From contig NC_069126.1 of the NCBI RefSeq assembly GCF_026914265.1, positions 29,790,854-29,854,853 of the forward strand: a DNA stretch of 64,000 nt, in the 5' to 3' direction. The translations under genes and the position numbers were made by a program. The notes below the pieces were generated by a model. The model saw nothing but the letters and a program-made list of their open reading frames with translations, did no database searches and was not told the DNA's origin. Shown one piece after another: positions 25,850 to 38,000 of this stretch (positions are counted from its first letter, which is position 1; the number at the start of each line of letters is the position of its first letter). This DNA comes from Mya arenaria. Lineage: Eukaryota; Mollusca; Bivalvia; Myida; Myidae.

Positions 25850-27320
25850 AGTCCGATTTCACTTCATAAAATGAATAATTTTTAAAATGTAACTATAAAA
25901 AATCATTTAATTCAAGAACGCAAATTAATGTCCTGGCATAAGGGCCTATCGATACTATTAACACGCGTTAAACGATTTACAGTGGTATTAAAAACTCTCC
26001 TATGCATGTATTTCAGTAAATCAGCAGACCGCCGTTATTGATTTAAATCAGGTGAACCGGAAGATATAAACAGTGACTGGTTCATTTAGTGGATAATTCA
26101 CACAAGAGCACATGTAAGTAGGTCACGGAAAAGATTTATGGATGACAAATTGTATAACGTTTCCTTTTTCTATTTTTTGTCTTAACTGTTCCGGCAGCAT
26201 TCGTTCCCCACTAAAACCAGGTAGGTTGTTGTCTAGCGTAGGATGTTAGTACATACTTATATCATGTAAACATTACTTCTATATAATAGAAAGCCCTGAT
26301 GTTTTAAATCAAAGAAAAACATTAATAAAAACTGTATTCCATGTTACAATATTATAATAAATACCCGAACCTATTTACGGATACGAATAAAATTTAATTC
26401 AGAAATATTTCAATATGTATTTTAAAATCACCTAGCCCTTTCTGTTAAAAACTGTTTATTATGTTAACGTATATCATTTATCATTTTATAGAAGAATAAT
26501 TATCCAAGCATATATACTTGGTATGGTATTTATACATTCTCTTCCGGAAATTTTGATAATATGCTTTAATATACTTGAATTCAGCAACTGTAAGTCTTTT
26601 TGTTTTATTAAGTTTTATAACCCTATTATTTAGGTTTACGTAAGGAGAGATCCAGATAATTCATCAATAAAAGTAAAGAAATTGTTATTAAAACCAAATC
26701 ATGTTTAAAAAATGTATAATCTCTTATTACGTATGCTTATGACTACGCAAATTAAGCATATAATCATTTCTTTAACAGATCAGCATCCATGTCTTCTATA
26801 CATAAGTGATCAAAGTTGATACCTTGGCTGCAAAGAATAATTCCAAATAAAATGATAAGCTCCATTATACAACCACATTCAAGTATGATTCTCCACACAC
26901 ATTAGGAAAATAACACAAAATTGTATTCAATTAGGAAGTAAATATTGAGGTTGAGTGCAATGCTATTCAACATTTCTCTATCTGTTAGGTTACGCTTAAA
27001 CTCTATATCGCTTACATGTTTTCGCTAGAGCACTCATATTCACCACAAGATCAATTTAAATAGCTAAAGATGCCTGATTAAAGATGAACTGAAATCGGCT
27101 GGCAGATTAACCAGTATGGACCCTTTGTACTTCCCGGTATGTCCTGAGTTTTGCTAAATCGTAATGAGTCCCTTCTTTGATGACAGTTGGTATATTTTCA
27201 ACATTTCTCTTATATTAGTGTATTCATATGTTGATAAATGAGATATTGTTTTGAAAGGCTGAATTGCATGTTTTGAAAACTGAAATTCAATTATGCAACT
27301 TTGTTTGGTTTAATGATTGA
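25850..27320. other. Duplicated upstream flank (matches 55385-56105)
   Basis: From about 26585 the sequence aligns with 55395-56105 ('ttttataaccctattattta' and its partner). 25640-26585 has no counterpart in unit 2. No coding evidence. Confidence 0.55.
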
Positions 27321-27960
27321 GAAAGGGCGGATTGAGTATAGCGAACGAGCCTTCTTAATCATTAAAAAATTCCTTCAAGTCATCTTACTGACATCAAATA
27401 CAACCTCATTGGCTGACACATTGTCAACGCAAATTCTGAAACAGTTTGTGCGTATCGGGAAGTGGCAGTAGGCAGACCCTAAAACAACCGCGAAAGTTGA
27501 TTTATTTTAATGATCATGCCCAAAAGCCGATTCAAGGGGAGCAATCGGCGCCCCTACCCCTTAAAATTAGTCATGTATACTTTTTATTTCAACATAGGAA
27601 ACATAAATTGAAAAAATACACCAAAACTGCACCAGACTGTTTCAGAATGTAATGTAAAATGTTAAACTGTTCTTTGGGGATTACCCTCAAACCACCTGCC
27701 AACACTTTAAAGTTTAAATCAAATAAACTTCCTTTTTGAGGGTGGTGCGCAAGTCGATGAGTTACTCGCTTTGATTACGCCCCCTCTAATGTCAAATCCA
27801 CTGCCGACCCTAAAGCCTTGTGCTTTATGATTACCTATCTGCAATTTCGTTGACTTGTAGGTTGAATTGTAGGTTGTATTCTAAGAATAGTGTGTACATG
27901 TTACAAAAAAAAACATCTAGGTAAAAAAGTTTTAGTTTCTCAGGAGCGCGTTGAAAAGTA
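27321..27960. other. Junction region between duplicated units
   Basis: No gene recognised. The similarity with unit 2 ends near 27320. Then come unassigned sequence and the start of a tandem repeat. Confidence 0.3.
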
Positions 27961-28666
27961 TTTGCGAATTTGGGGTACTTTGACGCGTTAGAAACTGGTG
28001 ACCAAATAACGTTCCAGGCACTCCGACGTGTGCATCTCGTAGGGTATATGGTCCCCTAGATGGCAAAACTGGCCGCAGCCTCGGCACGTGCAGGGATGCT
28101 GGGGTATTTTCGACATTAACTACCCTATTTTAAAGTACTTTGCGTCATTTTTAACGCCTTAAAATACATTGGACGCGAATAAAATTGGTGACGCCAATAT
28201 GTCAGAGATGTGCCGACGGTCGCGTACTGTAGGAAATTGAGAGGCCAAGACATGAAGACCGGTCCCGACCCCCTGGCACCTGTGGTTCCGGAGATATCGT
28301 CGGCATTGAGGTTCAAATACAAGCTTTGTCGGAGCCCTTCGAAAAGTAGGAAAAGTCGTGGTTTGGGGGATACTTTGACTAGTTAGAAACCGGTGACCAA
28401 ATAACATCACAGGCATCCCAATGAGGCCGAAAAAAATAAATTGTGTGGTTCGGGTCACCCGACCCTACCTGGAAAATACCACCGACCCTACTGTTTTTTT
28501 TTTTTTGGTGGGACTTGCGTAAAAATAAAACCGCCATTTTGTGCCCGGTACGGAAGTGAACGGTACTGTACGGGCGTTATGCTCGGCGCGTCGCAAACAA
28601 ATGAGTTGTGCGAATCGCTACAGCAAAAAGAAAAATAAGTTGTGCTAATCGCTACACAACAAAAAC

Positions 28667-28996
28667 ATGGCGACCAATTCCGCCGTCATGAACATCGTTA
28701 TAACGGCGTGTAATCACCATAACTCTCCAGAACGTCGGGAGTTTAAGCCCATAACACCGAAGATGAGTTTCGAAGATGTAGAGATAATGTTTTTGTGCGA
28801 GCCGGGGTCTATATTCGAGATTAATATGTTAACATCCGACAAGGGCCGGGGCAATGGACCCGTTTGTGTGAAGAACAGCTGTACGACTTTCCTGTCCATT
28901 AAATGTCGTCTAATTTTAATATACCCCACACACCACTGCAGGACAAGACATGACCCTTTTCACTTGTCACGTTTTTATCCAATGATGCAATCATAA
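28667..28996 (+). CDS. 109-codon open frame of unknown function inside the TIR element
   Basis: Opens in a good start context (aacATGGCGACC) and reads MATNSAVMNIVITACNHHNS..., locally GC-richer than its surroundings. I recognise no domain. It may be a captured first exon or a chance frame. Confidence 0.25.
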   Translation: MATNSAVMNIVITACNHHNSPERREFKPITPKMSFEDVEIMFLCEPGSIFEINMLTSDKGRGNGPVCVKNSCTTFLSIKCRLILIYPTHHCRTRHDPFHLSRFYPMMQS

Positions 28997-29283
28997 AAAA
29001 TAGTTTAAATAAAATAGCAGCAGGGTAAACATACTACTAGTATAGAAAGGAAATATAAAATTCTGAGAGTTCTGACATAGGCTGGTGCCTGACAAAGTGT
29101 GACTTTATTTTAAACTGGGACTGTATCCTGGGTATGTTGCCATTTGTACAGTTTATAAAATATTCCTAACTTAACTTCTTGGAGAATGGCGGAGAAATGT
29201 TTTTGAGATGCTGAAGCAGGTCAGTATTGTCATTAAATTATCAATATGATTTGTTTTCGGAAGTTGTGTAACGAATGACAACG

Positions 29284-29355
29284 AAACTCGGCTAGCTCAA
29301 TTGGGAGAGCGCCGGTCCATCAATCTAAAGGTTTGTTTATCCAGGAAAATCCATG
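29284..29355 (+). repeat. tRNA-like A-box segment (tRNA-derived or SINE head)
   Basis: 'gctagctcaattgggagagc' matches a tRNA D-arm/A-box. The following B-box position (ggtttgtttatcc) is badly degraded and the acceptor stem cannot be closed, so this is a relic, not a tRNA gene. Confidence 0.4.
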
Positions 29356-30385
29356 TTACCGAATGTTTAGCCCCAGCAATGTCCTAATGTAACTGAAATA
29401 CTGTTTAAAAGGGTCAAAAACAAAACAAAAAACCTGTACCAAACTAAAAACCTAAAAAAAATCAATAAAAAAAATCCCTAACTTCCCTACCCATTCTTGG
29501 GGGCCATGTTACCCTTACCACAAAATTATTTTTTTTAGGCTTGGGTGCATCTTGTAGGGGATAGGGTCCCCTAAATGGCAAGACTAGTCCCAACCTCAGC
29601 ACGTGCAGGGATGCTGAGATATTTTTGACATTAACTACACCATTTTAAAGTTTTTTGGCGCCATTTTTAACGTCTAAGAGAACCTTGGACGCGAATAGAA
29701 ACGGTGACGCCAATACGTCAGAGATGTGCCGACGTTCGCGTAACGTAGGGAATTGAGAGACCTAAACATGAAGAAGGGTCTCAACCCCTGGCACCTGTGG
29801 TTCTGGAGATATCTTCGACATTAACGGTCCATTACAAGCTCTGTCGGAGCCCTTCGAAAAGTAGGAAAAGTCGCGAATTTGGGGATACTTTGACGCGTTA
29901 GAAACCAGTAACCAAATTACGTCCCAGGCACCACGATGAGTGCATCTTGTAGGGTATTTTTTTCCCTAAATGGCAAAATTGGTCCCAGTTGTTGCACGTG
30001 CAGGGATGCTGAGATATTTTCGACATTAACTAACCCCTTCTAAGGTATTTTTGCGCCTACGAGAACCTTGGATACGAATAGAAACGGTGAGGCCATAACG
30101 TCATAGATGCACCGACGATTGCATTACGTAGGTAATTGAGAAGCCTAAACAAGAAGACCGGTCCCAGCCTCATGGCAGCTGTGGTTCCGGAGATATGTTT
30201 GACATTAAAGTCCCAATACATGCTTTGTCGGAGCCCTTCGGAAAGTACGAAAAGTCGCGAATTTGGGTATATTTTGACGCGTTAGAAACTTGTGACCAAA
30301 TAACGTCCCAGGCGCCCCGACGAGTGCATCTTTTAGGGTATAGAGTATAGGGTCCCTAAATGGCAAAACTGGTCCCAGCCTCGCC

Positions 30386-31939
30386 CCGCTTTCTAATGAA
30401 ACCGACATAGAAAAGTGGCGCCGAAGTTTCAGTTCATCTTCTGGAATCCGGACAAGGTCTCGTTATAGTAAGCGGCATCGGACAAGGTCAAGTTCCTCTA
30501 ATGGGAATGAAAACCCATAAGGGGGTGCAAGAGGGGATGCAAGAAAATTGCCCCATAGTTTGAGTTTTGACGGGTTCTCAAATTGACATAGTTAAAGGTC
30601 AAATTTCAAAGTTACCTGCGGGTTATGAATTAGTCAGACGATGAGAGTTATGATTATCCTGCTTGGAGTTTGCAGGGTAGATATTTGGATCATTATTCTT
30701 TAATGGATTTAATCAGGTTACAGATTAACGTTTTGTCGTTTGACAAAATAACTGGATAAACGTTTTGGCGATAGCAAAGTTTAAAAACGCTTGCCAAAAT
30801 GAAGATTCCTTGAATCTAATTAAAGATTTTCATTATACAACACAGGTCATGGACTGTAGTCGTTAGAAAGAATCGGAGCAAGTCAAGGCAGTGGATGAGT
30901 CAACGCAGTAAAAGTTAGAAAATATGATTGAAAGTCTAACCCAACGTCTAGATGCAATGACGTCTGCAAATTAAAACAAAGTACGGGGTTCAATTACTTG
31001 TTATTTTGTTGTTCCAAAAAAGATGGTCTGAAACGGAGTTAAACGAAGAAAGGGCCAGGGTCAACAGATACTTTATTCAGTACCTTCATGTCTGACCCAT
31101 ATTAAAAACATAGGCCTTAACACCACAGTGCAGAAGGAGAAAAAGAATGAATGTGAACGAAAGTGTAAGCAGAGATGCGGATGCAGTTGTACAAAACCTG
31201 GAAGAAGAAAAGTCTGCAAGTCTGCATGAGTTAAGGTTAACATCAGTATTTAGAATTGCAAGAGTAAACTTTGCAAAAAAGTGGCCATAACGCATAATAC
31301 TGTTGATAGAGTATCTGCTGAGGAAGTAAAAGGTTTTGTACAGCAGGATGAAAATGGCACTGCTTTACAGTGTTAGTTGATAAATGCTGGGGTCAGTTTT
31401 CAAGGTTGACGAAAAAACGCTGTGAAGGTAACTACAGAAGCAAATATGAAGCAGCAGCTAATGTCGAAGAGAGAACAAAAAGGTCATGCGCAGTTGCAGA
31501 CCTGAAGGCTAATTGTTCAGACGGAATTTCTGGCGGTAATAGCGAAGGAACTTCTGTTTAAAGGCACCAGAGAGATAAAACAGGCTTTCGACATTCGGGA
31601 AGGCACTCAGGTGTAAAGGGTTTTAGGGAACTACTGAGGTGATTTGGAGGGGCAATCTCAAAACGCCATATCAGGAAGGTTATACAAGTGTGCACTAACG
31701 GGAAGGACTAACTGATTCCCGTGTCAGGGAAAATTAATTGTTTGAAGAGGAATTTAGTACTTCAAGGTCACTGTTAAATGACGTATTTGACGGCAAGCCA
31801 AGATTTGACATCATCGATAAAAAGTATATTATGTATTGTCAAGTTTCTACAAAAAGAGACAAAAATAGTCTATTTGTTGGGAGGTTTCACCGAAAATGCT
31901 TCTGGATTATAAATATGGTAATGCTGGATAGCATAACAG
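30386..31939. other. Intergenic sequence with worn coding-like fragments
   Basis: Short broken frames, for example IESLTQRLDAMTSAN at about 30930 and RVSAEEVKGFVQQDENG at about 31315, suggest an old retroelement gag-like or other coding relic, but no diagnostic motif is intact. Not assigned. Confidence 0.3.
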
Positions 31940-34869
31940 CTATGAATGAGCATAGAATGGTACCAAGAAAGGGAGAAGAGGAGGCTCGGAGCTAGATTTT
32001 GAACATGTCGAGCATTACTGATTGTAGTACCAATAACTGTTCTTGTTTAGTGTTTGCTTATGTAAAAAGTTGGGTAAAAAGATATTTATTAAATACCTAA
32101 TTAACATAAAGAGACAAAAGGTAATCACAATTGAATGCTCCAGAGACGTGGTATTTCTTACCATCACTCCGTCATGTTCTTAAGATATGCTATTTTTTAC
32201 CATGGCATCACCACAACTCCAAGGAATGTTTGTATAATGTGAAGCCATTGTAAAACAATTTATTTAAGCAATAAATTATATATCATGTTGTAGTTGGTAA
32301 ACATGTATATAGTAAGGCACAAGAGAATAAATTTATTGTTTTGCAAAACAAATCCTCCCTACTGCGAATACCACACCAACGCCAAGTTACTGTCCTTATT
32401 ACACTACCAAAACACAAGTAATTAGGTTTCAGTCATCGCACCTGTTCCAATAACTTGACGAAAAAGAAACACAAGTAATCTAAGGTGGTTTATATTGATT
32501 ATAATGTAAAGCAAAATATGTACCAGTATTAAGAGTAACCTGTACCTGTTAATAAAGCATTAATGTCAGACAACAATAAAATGAACAAAAAACATTGAAA
32601 TTAAAATGCTGATTTCAAATAATGTAACAAGCTAATTAATCGTAGCATCATGTCATATACGTGAGTAATATACGCCGAGTAATAGTCCTTACAGAGAGAT
32701 ATTAATAACAAACATAAATTTCATAATGCTGCACAAGTATTATATTTATTCACGTTTATTGCACAAACCATACAAATATCATTCATTTCTCTAGCTTTAA
32801 GCACGGTTTTATCGGAACGATTTATGAAGGCCTATTCTAAAAAGAGAGTTGCCAATTCTGTTGATTGAACGATAGTTGAATTTATTAGCACAGCATCGTC
32901 TTTACTTTTGCGTTCTTTACAGTATTGGCATAACTCGTCCCAGCGTTAATCTTGGAATGGTAGTGACGATCTTCATAAACTTCAGCGTTAGTTCATCTGA
33001 AGCCTCTAGGTCACTCAAAAGCTTATCGATGAAGAGGAGATCAGGTCAGAAGAATTCTCCGTAAACAAATAAGTTCATCCATAATTATGTTTTTTTCTGG
33101 GAATGAGTTGAAAAAAACCTAAAGGGACATGCACGTTAGATCTTAGTAATTAAGAGTCTAGTTGTATGTTATTATTAGCTTTTATATAAGATAGATTTAC
33201 AGTTTAAGGATGGATAGTTATTTCGTATACAATTCGCAGCATAATCTCATTTTCTTATCAGTATATATATCAATATTTTACAATCAACAAATAACATTGC
33301 GGAGTTATCAACAACAGCTAATCATATTAGCTCATAAGCTCGTGAGCTTATCATACATGGAATTCGGATGTCCCACTTAAAGCACTGTCTGCACTTGGTT
33401 TTTCGCCATCGTGTTGTGGTAAACGGGCACCTCTGCATATGACAGAAAAAATAATAAAATATTTTGAGTCATCTTATAAAAAAGGTTTTATATGAATTAA
33501 GGCACAGACTCCGCGGATTGAGATATACTTTGAATCACTCATTCAATAGTTTATTCAAACAATAATATCAATATTGATATTTAATCCTTTCAATTTGTGA
33601 ATGAAACAATATTCGTATAATGAAAAAGAAAATATTGCCTCAACATGTAAATTACGTGGCGTTAAGTTCGATTTGTTACAGACTAGATGAAGCTGAGGCA
33701 AGCAAAGGCTAGTAATGCGCCACTGAGATGAAAGCAAAACTACTAATGAACCCTGGCGAGGGAATCGATGTGCACATGGGAAACAAAGCCAACATATGCG
33801 CCATTATATGGATAGCAAAGGCAATTTAGCACCAATGTAAAGGAACTGACGATAACTAACGCACTTCCATAAGGATAGCGACGGCCTTTAGCGATCCAAA
33901 TAAAGGAAAGCCAATGTAAATATGTGCCACTGTAAGGGTATCATCGGCCATTTACGGGCAAAGCGACTGACAATAATGAAATGTTAGGGAAGCGGGGGTA
34001 ACTTACCCACCATTGAAAAGAAATTGAAAAGCACTTATGCGCCATTGTTATGAAAGTGAAGGAGCGTAACATTAAATCAATGCAAACAATCTATTAAGGA
34101 TATGGTAAGGCAACACGAGGGCACAGGCAGTTTTCGCAACATCGAAGCAACGTTACTATTTGACATCAAAGTGTCTTTTAACATGGACATCATTTTATTG
34201 ACTTTTTTATTACATGCTTGGATGTGGTTTGTGGTGTTTTGTCAGTATCTTACCCAACAAATCCATAATTCCGTTCAGTCATCAGTTAGTTATCACCGGT
34301 GATGAACAAAAAACGTCACGTGACCACAAATGCAAACGCAAGTAGTACTTTGGCTCGATTGATCATCAATCTAGGTAAGTTTCTTATAGATAGTTTTGTT
34401 ATACGCGAGAGTTCTTTAAAGTGACATAGCAATAAAAAGGAATACATTTGAAAAGCTATGACATTGTAACACTAGCTACGTGCGTTTTTATTCCTGGACA
34501 CTACTGGTATCGAAGTGTTCTTGGAAACTATGCAAACATGAATGGTGACCAATAAATCGATCGAAAGATAAAATAATGCGTTCCTTTTTGCACTAATTTT
34601 TTACCTCAAACAAGATATCTTGGACGTGTTTGTTCTAGTCACTTGTAAAATAATTTGATAACTTACACCGATTTTTTAACAAAGGTTTTACCCGACTAAA
34701 ATTAATTTTTATATATATATTTTTTGTTCTTCTTTGTAAATGTTTTCAGACATGGCTAATTGGTCAGACGCGTATTTTGGACATTTTCCTATTAAATGCC
34801 ATTTAATCCCCTTTAGGCTTTTAATAAAAATATGCAATTGTTTGTTGTACAACGAAATAAAGGCTACTC
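31940..34869. repeat. 3' flank of gene B; segmental duplicate of 1-4475
   Basis: Collinear with the left end of the window apart from indels. Contains no recognised gene. Confidence 0.75.
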
Positions 34870-35005
34870 TCATGAAGCGATCACAGACAGCATTAACCGT
34901 AGTTGATAGGTTAAAAAAGATGTACCTGTCTTTGATTTCGCCTTGTTTGGATCGGAACTTGACATGGACTCATCTAGCGGCATGTACACGTGTGGGGTAT
35001 CCGGT
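34870..35005 (-). CDS. Gene B terminal coding exon with altered C-terminus
   Basis: Acceptor cttatag; PDTPHVYMPLDESMSSSDPN, then KSKTGTSFLTYQLRLMLSVI. The end differs from gene A because about 90 bp absent from A follow the shared part; stop TGA at 34870-34872. A GTACAT donor-like site near KTG could skip this tail. Confidence 0.75.
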
Positions 35006-38000
35006 CTATAAGAAGGAGCTTAATATCAACGATAAATATCAAACCTTTACAAATTGTATATATATGTAATAGTTATTGTACCAACATCCCGAGGTATTGA
35101 GAGTGAAACGCGAGCTATGCTTCATTTCAGTAACATGCGTTTGGCGTAATCAATTTATTCTGTGTTGTCATTCTAACGGTGCAATAACTGTCATGCGGAT
35201 TTTTTTAACAACAACCTGTTTATTGTACGATTATCTGTTACCACTCAAATACTGGAATTAATGCATTCATACACGTAGATAAACATACACTAACATATAG
35301 TACAATGACAGATAACGAGATATTTGTTAAATATCATCCCTTTACGTTACTTAAAATGAGATGAATTCCTACCCTTCATTTCCAACACCTGAAACATCAA
35401 GAATTGACAAATATTTAGTCAAAGTTTAAGCATTATATGACTTGATATTGTAACATATGCTCTATGATATAAATCAACAAGAATAAATTCATTATTAAGG
35501 CCGGTCATAACAAAATACCTAAAACAATGAGTCGTGCTAATTTATGGGCGAAATGTTAATAAGAGAGGTTCAATGTATTGCCCATTACAAGGCAAATGTA
35601 TACCCCAGTTAATTTTAAAGATTTTGTTTTTGCTGAATTACATGCAATCAAACATCATAGTATGCAGAAAATAAATTAGCAATTTCTAAAAATAAGTACA
35701 TAACTGTAAACAACAACAGCAATACATAATTTTCCAAATAATGAAATATGAAACTTACTCAAAATGTCGTAAACAGGCGTGTTGTTTTTTGCTGATACAG
35801 TTTCGTAAGTTACGGCATCGTTATCACCAGAAATCTCAGCAAAAGGTCTGAATTGGTTTAATGTTGTCAAACATACAGATATAGTACATGGAAGGTGGAC
35901 GTGGGAAAATAATTTACTTATAAAAAAAACATGTCAAAAGAACTTTATTTCGTTGCTATGGATATATGAGCATGAAGGACAATAAAAACCGTCAAATTGA
36001 GAGTGTGGTGGTCCATCATATGATTGACGTTAATTACGTACCAAGATTTCCCAGTTACTACGTCGATGTAAAATTAATAAACGAAAACAAAATAAAACTT
36101 TTTGTCCTAGATATCAATATAACCACATAATAGTTCATATAAATGCACAATATATAACTTTATATAATTAGAGATGTCACTATATAACTACTTTATATAA
36201 AACATTACCGAGATGTCAATTCCCAATCTCTTTAAACTTACACGGTAGGTCTTGAACGTGAACCTGTAAATAAGATGTATGAAATGTATTTACGGATTGA
36301 AAAACGTGACAGTTCATGTATACTTAAGCAACAGTATTTTTTGTAGTGAAACCCCACAATTTCCACAAACTTGTGCGAGCTTCTTTATGTTATACCAGGA
36401 CATGATATGGTACATGTTTTAGAAAAGTGAATTGATTTTATACAAAGCGAAGCAAACAAATTATCGTACCTTCTTTACGAGTGACCTTGAACGCACACGA
36501 TACAGAATAATGATTACGAATTATACAGAAGACGACGACAATGACAACCATCGTTATAACCACAACTGTAACACCACCAGCTATTGCAGCGACTTGTGGT
36601 TTAGCATCGGCAACTTCTGTAAGATGTTTACTACAATATTTCTAGTCCATTACGTTAAAATAAATTAGTGGTTTAATTGCCATATAATTCAATTGCATGC
36701 GCTTAACACATTTCCTAGTGCTATACCTTTCAATGTGCTGAATGTTAATATGTGTTTCCCAGAATCACCTGCTATATTCATAGCATAACATTTGACAAAA
36801 TAAGATCTCCCTGGTTCTAATCTATGAAGGGTTACGTTCATCTCAGTTTCTCCGTTATGTTGAACACTAACATCCATCCAATCCGCCAAAGTATCTAATA
36901 CTCGATATGATATGTGGAATGTTTGTGGAGATCCATTATTAGATCCTGCAATCCATGATAAAACAGCGCTTGAACTTGTCACTGTATTTGAAATCACTAT
37001 TAGCCAGCTTGGAGTATCAGGTGGACCTAAATCGTAAAAAATGTAAAAATAAAATTTAAAAATTGTAGATTAAAATAAATCTCAATAGGACATAAAACCT
37101 TAATAAATGTTCTTTAAATGTTTGCATTATACTGGTACCGACTGATTGCAGAAACATATCCTCGACTAGTTCCTCGCCAATTCCATTTTTAACTGAAAGA
37201 CTGTATACGCCGAAATCATCATTATCAGTATTAACAATGGTCAAGTTACTCGATAAGTCCAGGATTGTAATTTCAAACTTTGCGGTAATATTTGATAGTT
37301 GTGCGCAAATATTTCTGCCAAAACATCTTTTCCAGACGAACTGTGAAGAGATCGGGACTGGGTACGCAACCACAGTGTACTGTAGTGTTACATTATCATG
37401 TAAACGAGCTGTAAAGTTCAACTTGATATCCTGGCCAGAAGGACGCCGTGGTGAACCTGAAAGACGAATTTATATCTCCAGAGAATATAAAACTGCTCTG
37501 ATAAATACATTGATTTCACAAATATTCATATAGAAAAGACATAACTATATAGAAATAACGGAATAATTATGTTTTGTGAATGAATCTTAATAAAATATTA
37601 ACAAAATATATTTCAGAAATGCAGGGTCATATAGATCAAGTAGATCATATTAGCATGAAATGCGGACAACGAAAATGCATTGGTAAACGTACATGTAACA
37701 AACAAATGCAACTCCTTTGCTGAGGGCTTGTCGAAATTAAACTGGTTGCTACCGTCACAAGTGTAAAGCCCAGCATCCGTGCATGACAGATATGTAATCG
37801 TGTACTCCAGCTGTTTGGAGTGATCGACGGATTTTCTCAGTTCACCGTCCTTTTTAATATTGATGGTTGATGGAGGATTGCTATCCACCATGCAGGTAAA
37901 CGTCGTACTGATTTTCTCTGTTTGTGTTACGTTTGCTTCGTGTCTGCTTCCAGTCACACGAAACTCTGTTACGCTTGACTTATCTAGAACACAATATTGA

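Larger units (their letters stand above)
28429..29545. mobile_element. ~1.1-kb TIR element inserted in the tandem repeat
   Basis: It breaks a repeat unit between 'ccaatgag' and 'gggtgcatcttgtagg'. The ends are imperfect inverted repeats: 'gccgaaaaaaataaattgtg' then 'tggttcgggt' on the left, against 'agcctaaaaaaaataatttt' then 'gtggtaagggt' when the right end is reverse-complemented. No transposase; the target duplication is unclear. Superfamily unassigned. Confidence 0.6.
27966..30385 (+). repeat. ~390-bp tandem repeat, four to five units, interrupted once
   Basis: The marker 'ctttgacgcgttagaaac' or close variants recurs at about 27978, 28375, 29887 and 30272. Other shared blocks are 'gcacgtgcagggatgctg', 'gacgccaatacgtcagagatg' and 'gctttgtcggagcccttcg'. 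The second unit is split by a 1.1-kb insertion (28429-29545). No sustained frame. Confidence 0.85.

Noticed and set aside
29284..29355. Functional tRNA gene
   Set aside because: Only the D-arm/A-box is convincing; the B-box and acceptor stem do not form.
30386..31939. Gypsy-type gag gene
   Set aside because: No zinc knuckle, protease or RT motif could be read in consistent order; only short coding-like scraps.
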